From positions 1-14,035 of the forward strand of contig CAZMOL010000045.1 of NCBI GenBank assembly GCA_964568045.1: DNA of 14,035 nt, read 5' to 3'. The notes beneath the pieces are model-generated. The model worked only from the letters and a program-made list of their open reading frames with translations, was not told where the DNA came from and made no database searches. Each line of letters begins with the position of its first letter. The stretch's first letter is position 1. Source of the DNA: CAZDDA01 sp964568045 (GTDB lineage Bacteria; Bipolaricaulota; Bipolaricaulia; UBA7950; UBA9294). Shown piece by piece: positions 13,981 through 14,035 of this stretch. A program made the position numbers and the translations under genes.

Positions 13981-14035
13981 TTAGGGCGGGAGGATTCGAA
14001 CCTCCGATCACGGCTCCAAAGGCCGTTGCCTTGCC
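13981..14035 (-). tRNA. tRNA-Gln (UUG), 5' part beyond the window
   Basis: The 3' three quarters of a tRNA. The anticodon stem ACGGC/GCCGT encloses the loop CTTTGGA with anticodon TTG (plus-strand 14017-14019). The T arm is GGAGG-TTCGAAT-CCTCC, and CGCCCTA plus discriminator A is the 3' acceptor strand. The 5' acceptor and most of the D arm lie past 14035. CCA is not encoded (TGA follows), so it must be added by nucleotidyltransferase. The gene is convergent with the B12 radical SAM gene. Confidence 0.9.

Overview
The window is ordinary bacterial chromosome. Shine-Dalgarno-led genes and sigma-70-like promoters point to a bacterium. A signal peptide followed by a glycine-rich, beta-rich domain ending in Phe suggests a double-membrane cell, but this is an inference. 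The tRNA does not encode its CCA end. I see no phage structural genes, transposase or CRISPR array. The mix of an HpnP-like cobalamin radical SAM enzyme, two ATPase loci and a secreted class C serine hydrolase fits an environmental or uncultivated lineage, but the phylum cannot be fixed from the sequence alone.

Layout, left to right. (1) 1-693 is poor in genes and holds one short secreted-protein-like ORF that may be an N-terminal remnant. (2) 694-4439 is a two-gene minus-strand operon. An ATPase with a C-terminal winged-helix-like region (3165-4370) is followed 14 nt later by a second ATPase fused to a helix-turn-helix-like region and a long TPR array (694-3150). Its strong promoter is overlaid by three 12-bp palindromes at an exact 16-bp period. 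(3) 4640-5795 holds a SnoaL/DUF4440-like protein and a B3/4-domain protein. (4) 5949-7166 is an AAA_14/DUF4143 ATPase whose promoter and start codon sit inside two adjacent 22-bp palindromes and which looks leaderless. (5) 7300-8662 is a radical SAM gene followed by a 58-residue membrane protein. (6) 8929-10698 is a secreted class C beta-lactamase-family hydrolase with an unusual N-terminal domain, flanked by hairpins. (7) 11003-11236 is a possible ribbon-helix-helix protein with no visible toxin partner, followed by about 0.5 kb with no convincing gene. (8) A 2TM-domain protein (11766-12035) lies divergent from a B12-binding radical SAM/DUF4070 protein (12350-13861), which has a good Shine-Dalgarno but no canonical start codon at the expected place. 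(9) A truncated tRNA-Gln(UUG) runs off the right edge.

The ATPase pair (2) is the best candidate for an undescribed functional unit. One protein could sense or regulate through its winged helix, and the TPR-bearing one could be a STAND-like sensor or effector, both under a stacked operator. The separate DUF4143 ATPase shows a related arrangement, with palindromes over its own promoter. Everything about defence or signalling roles is inference.
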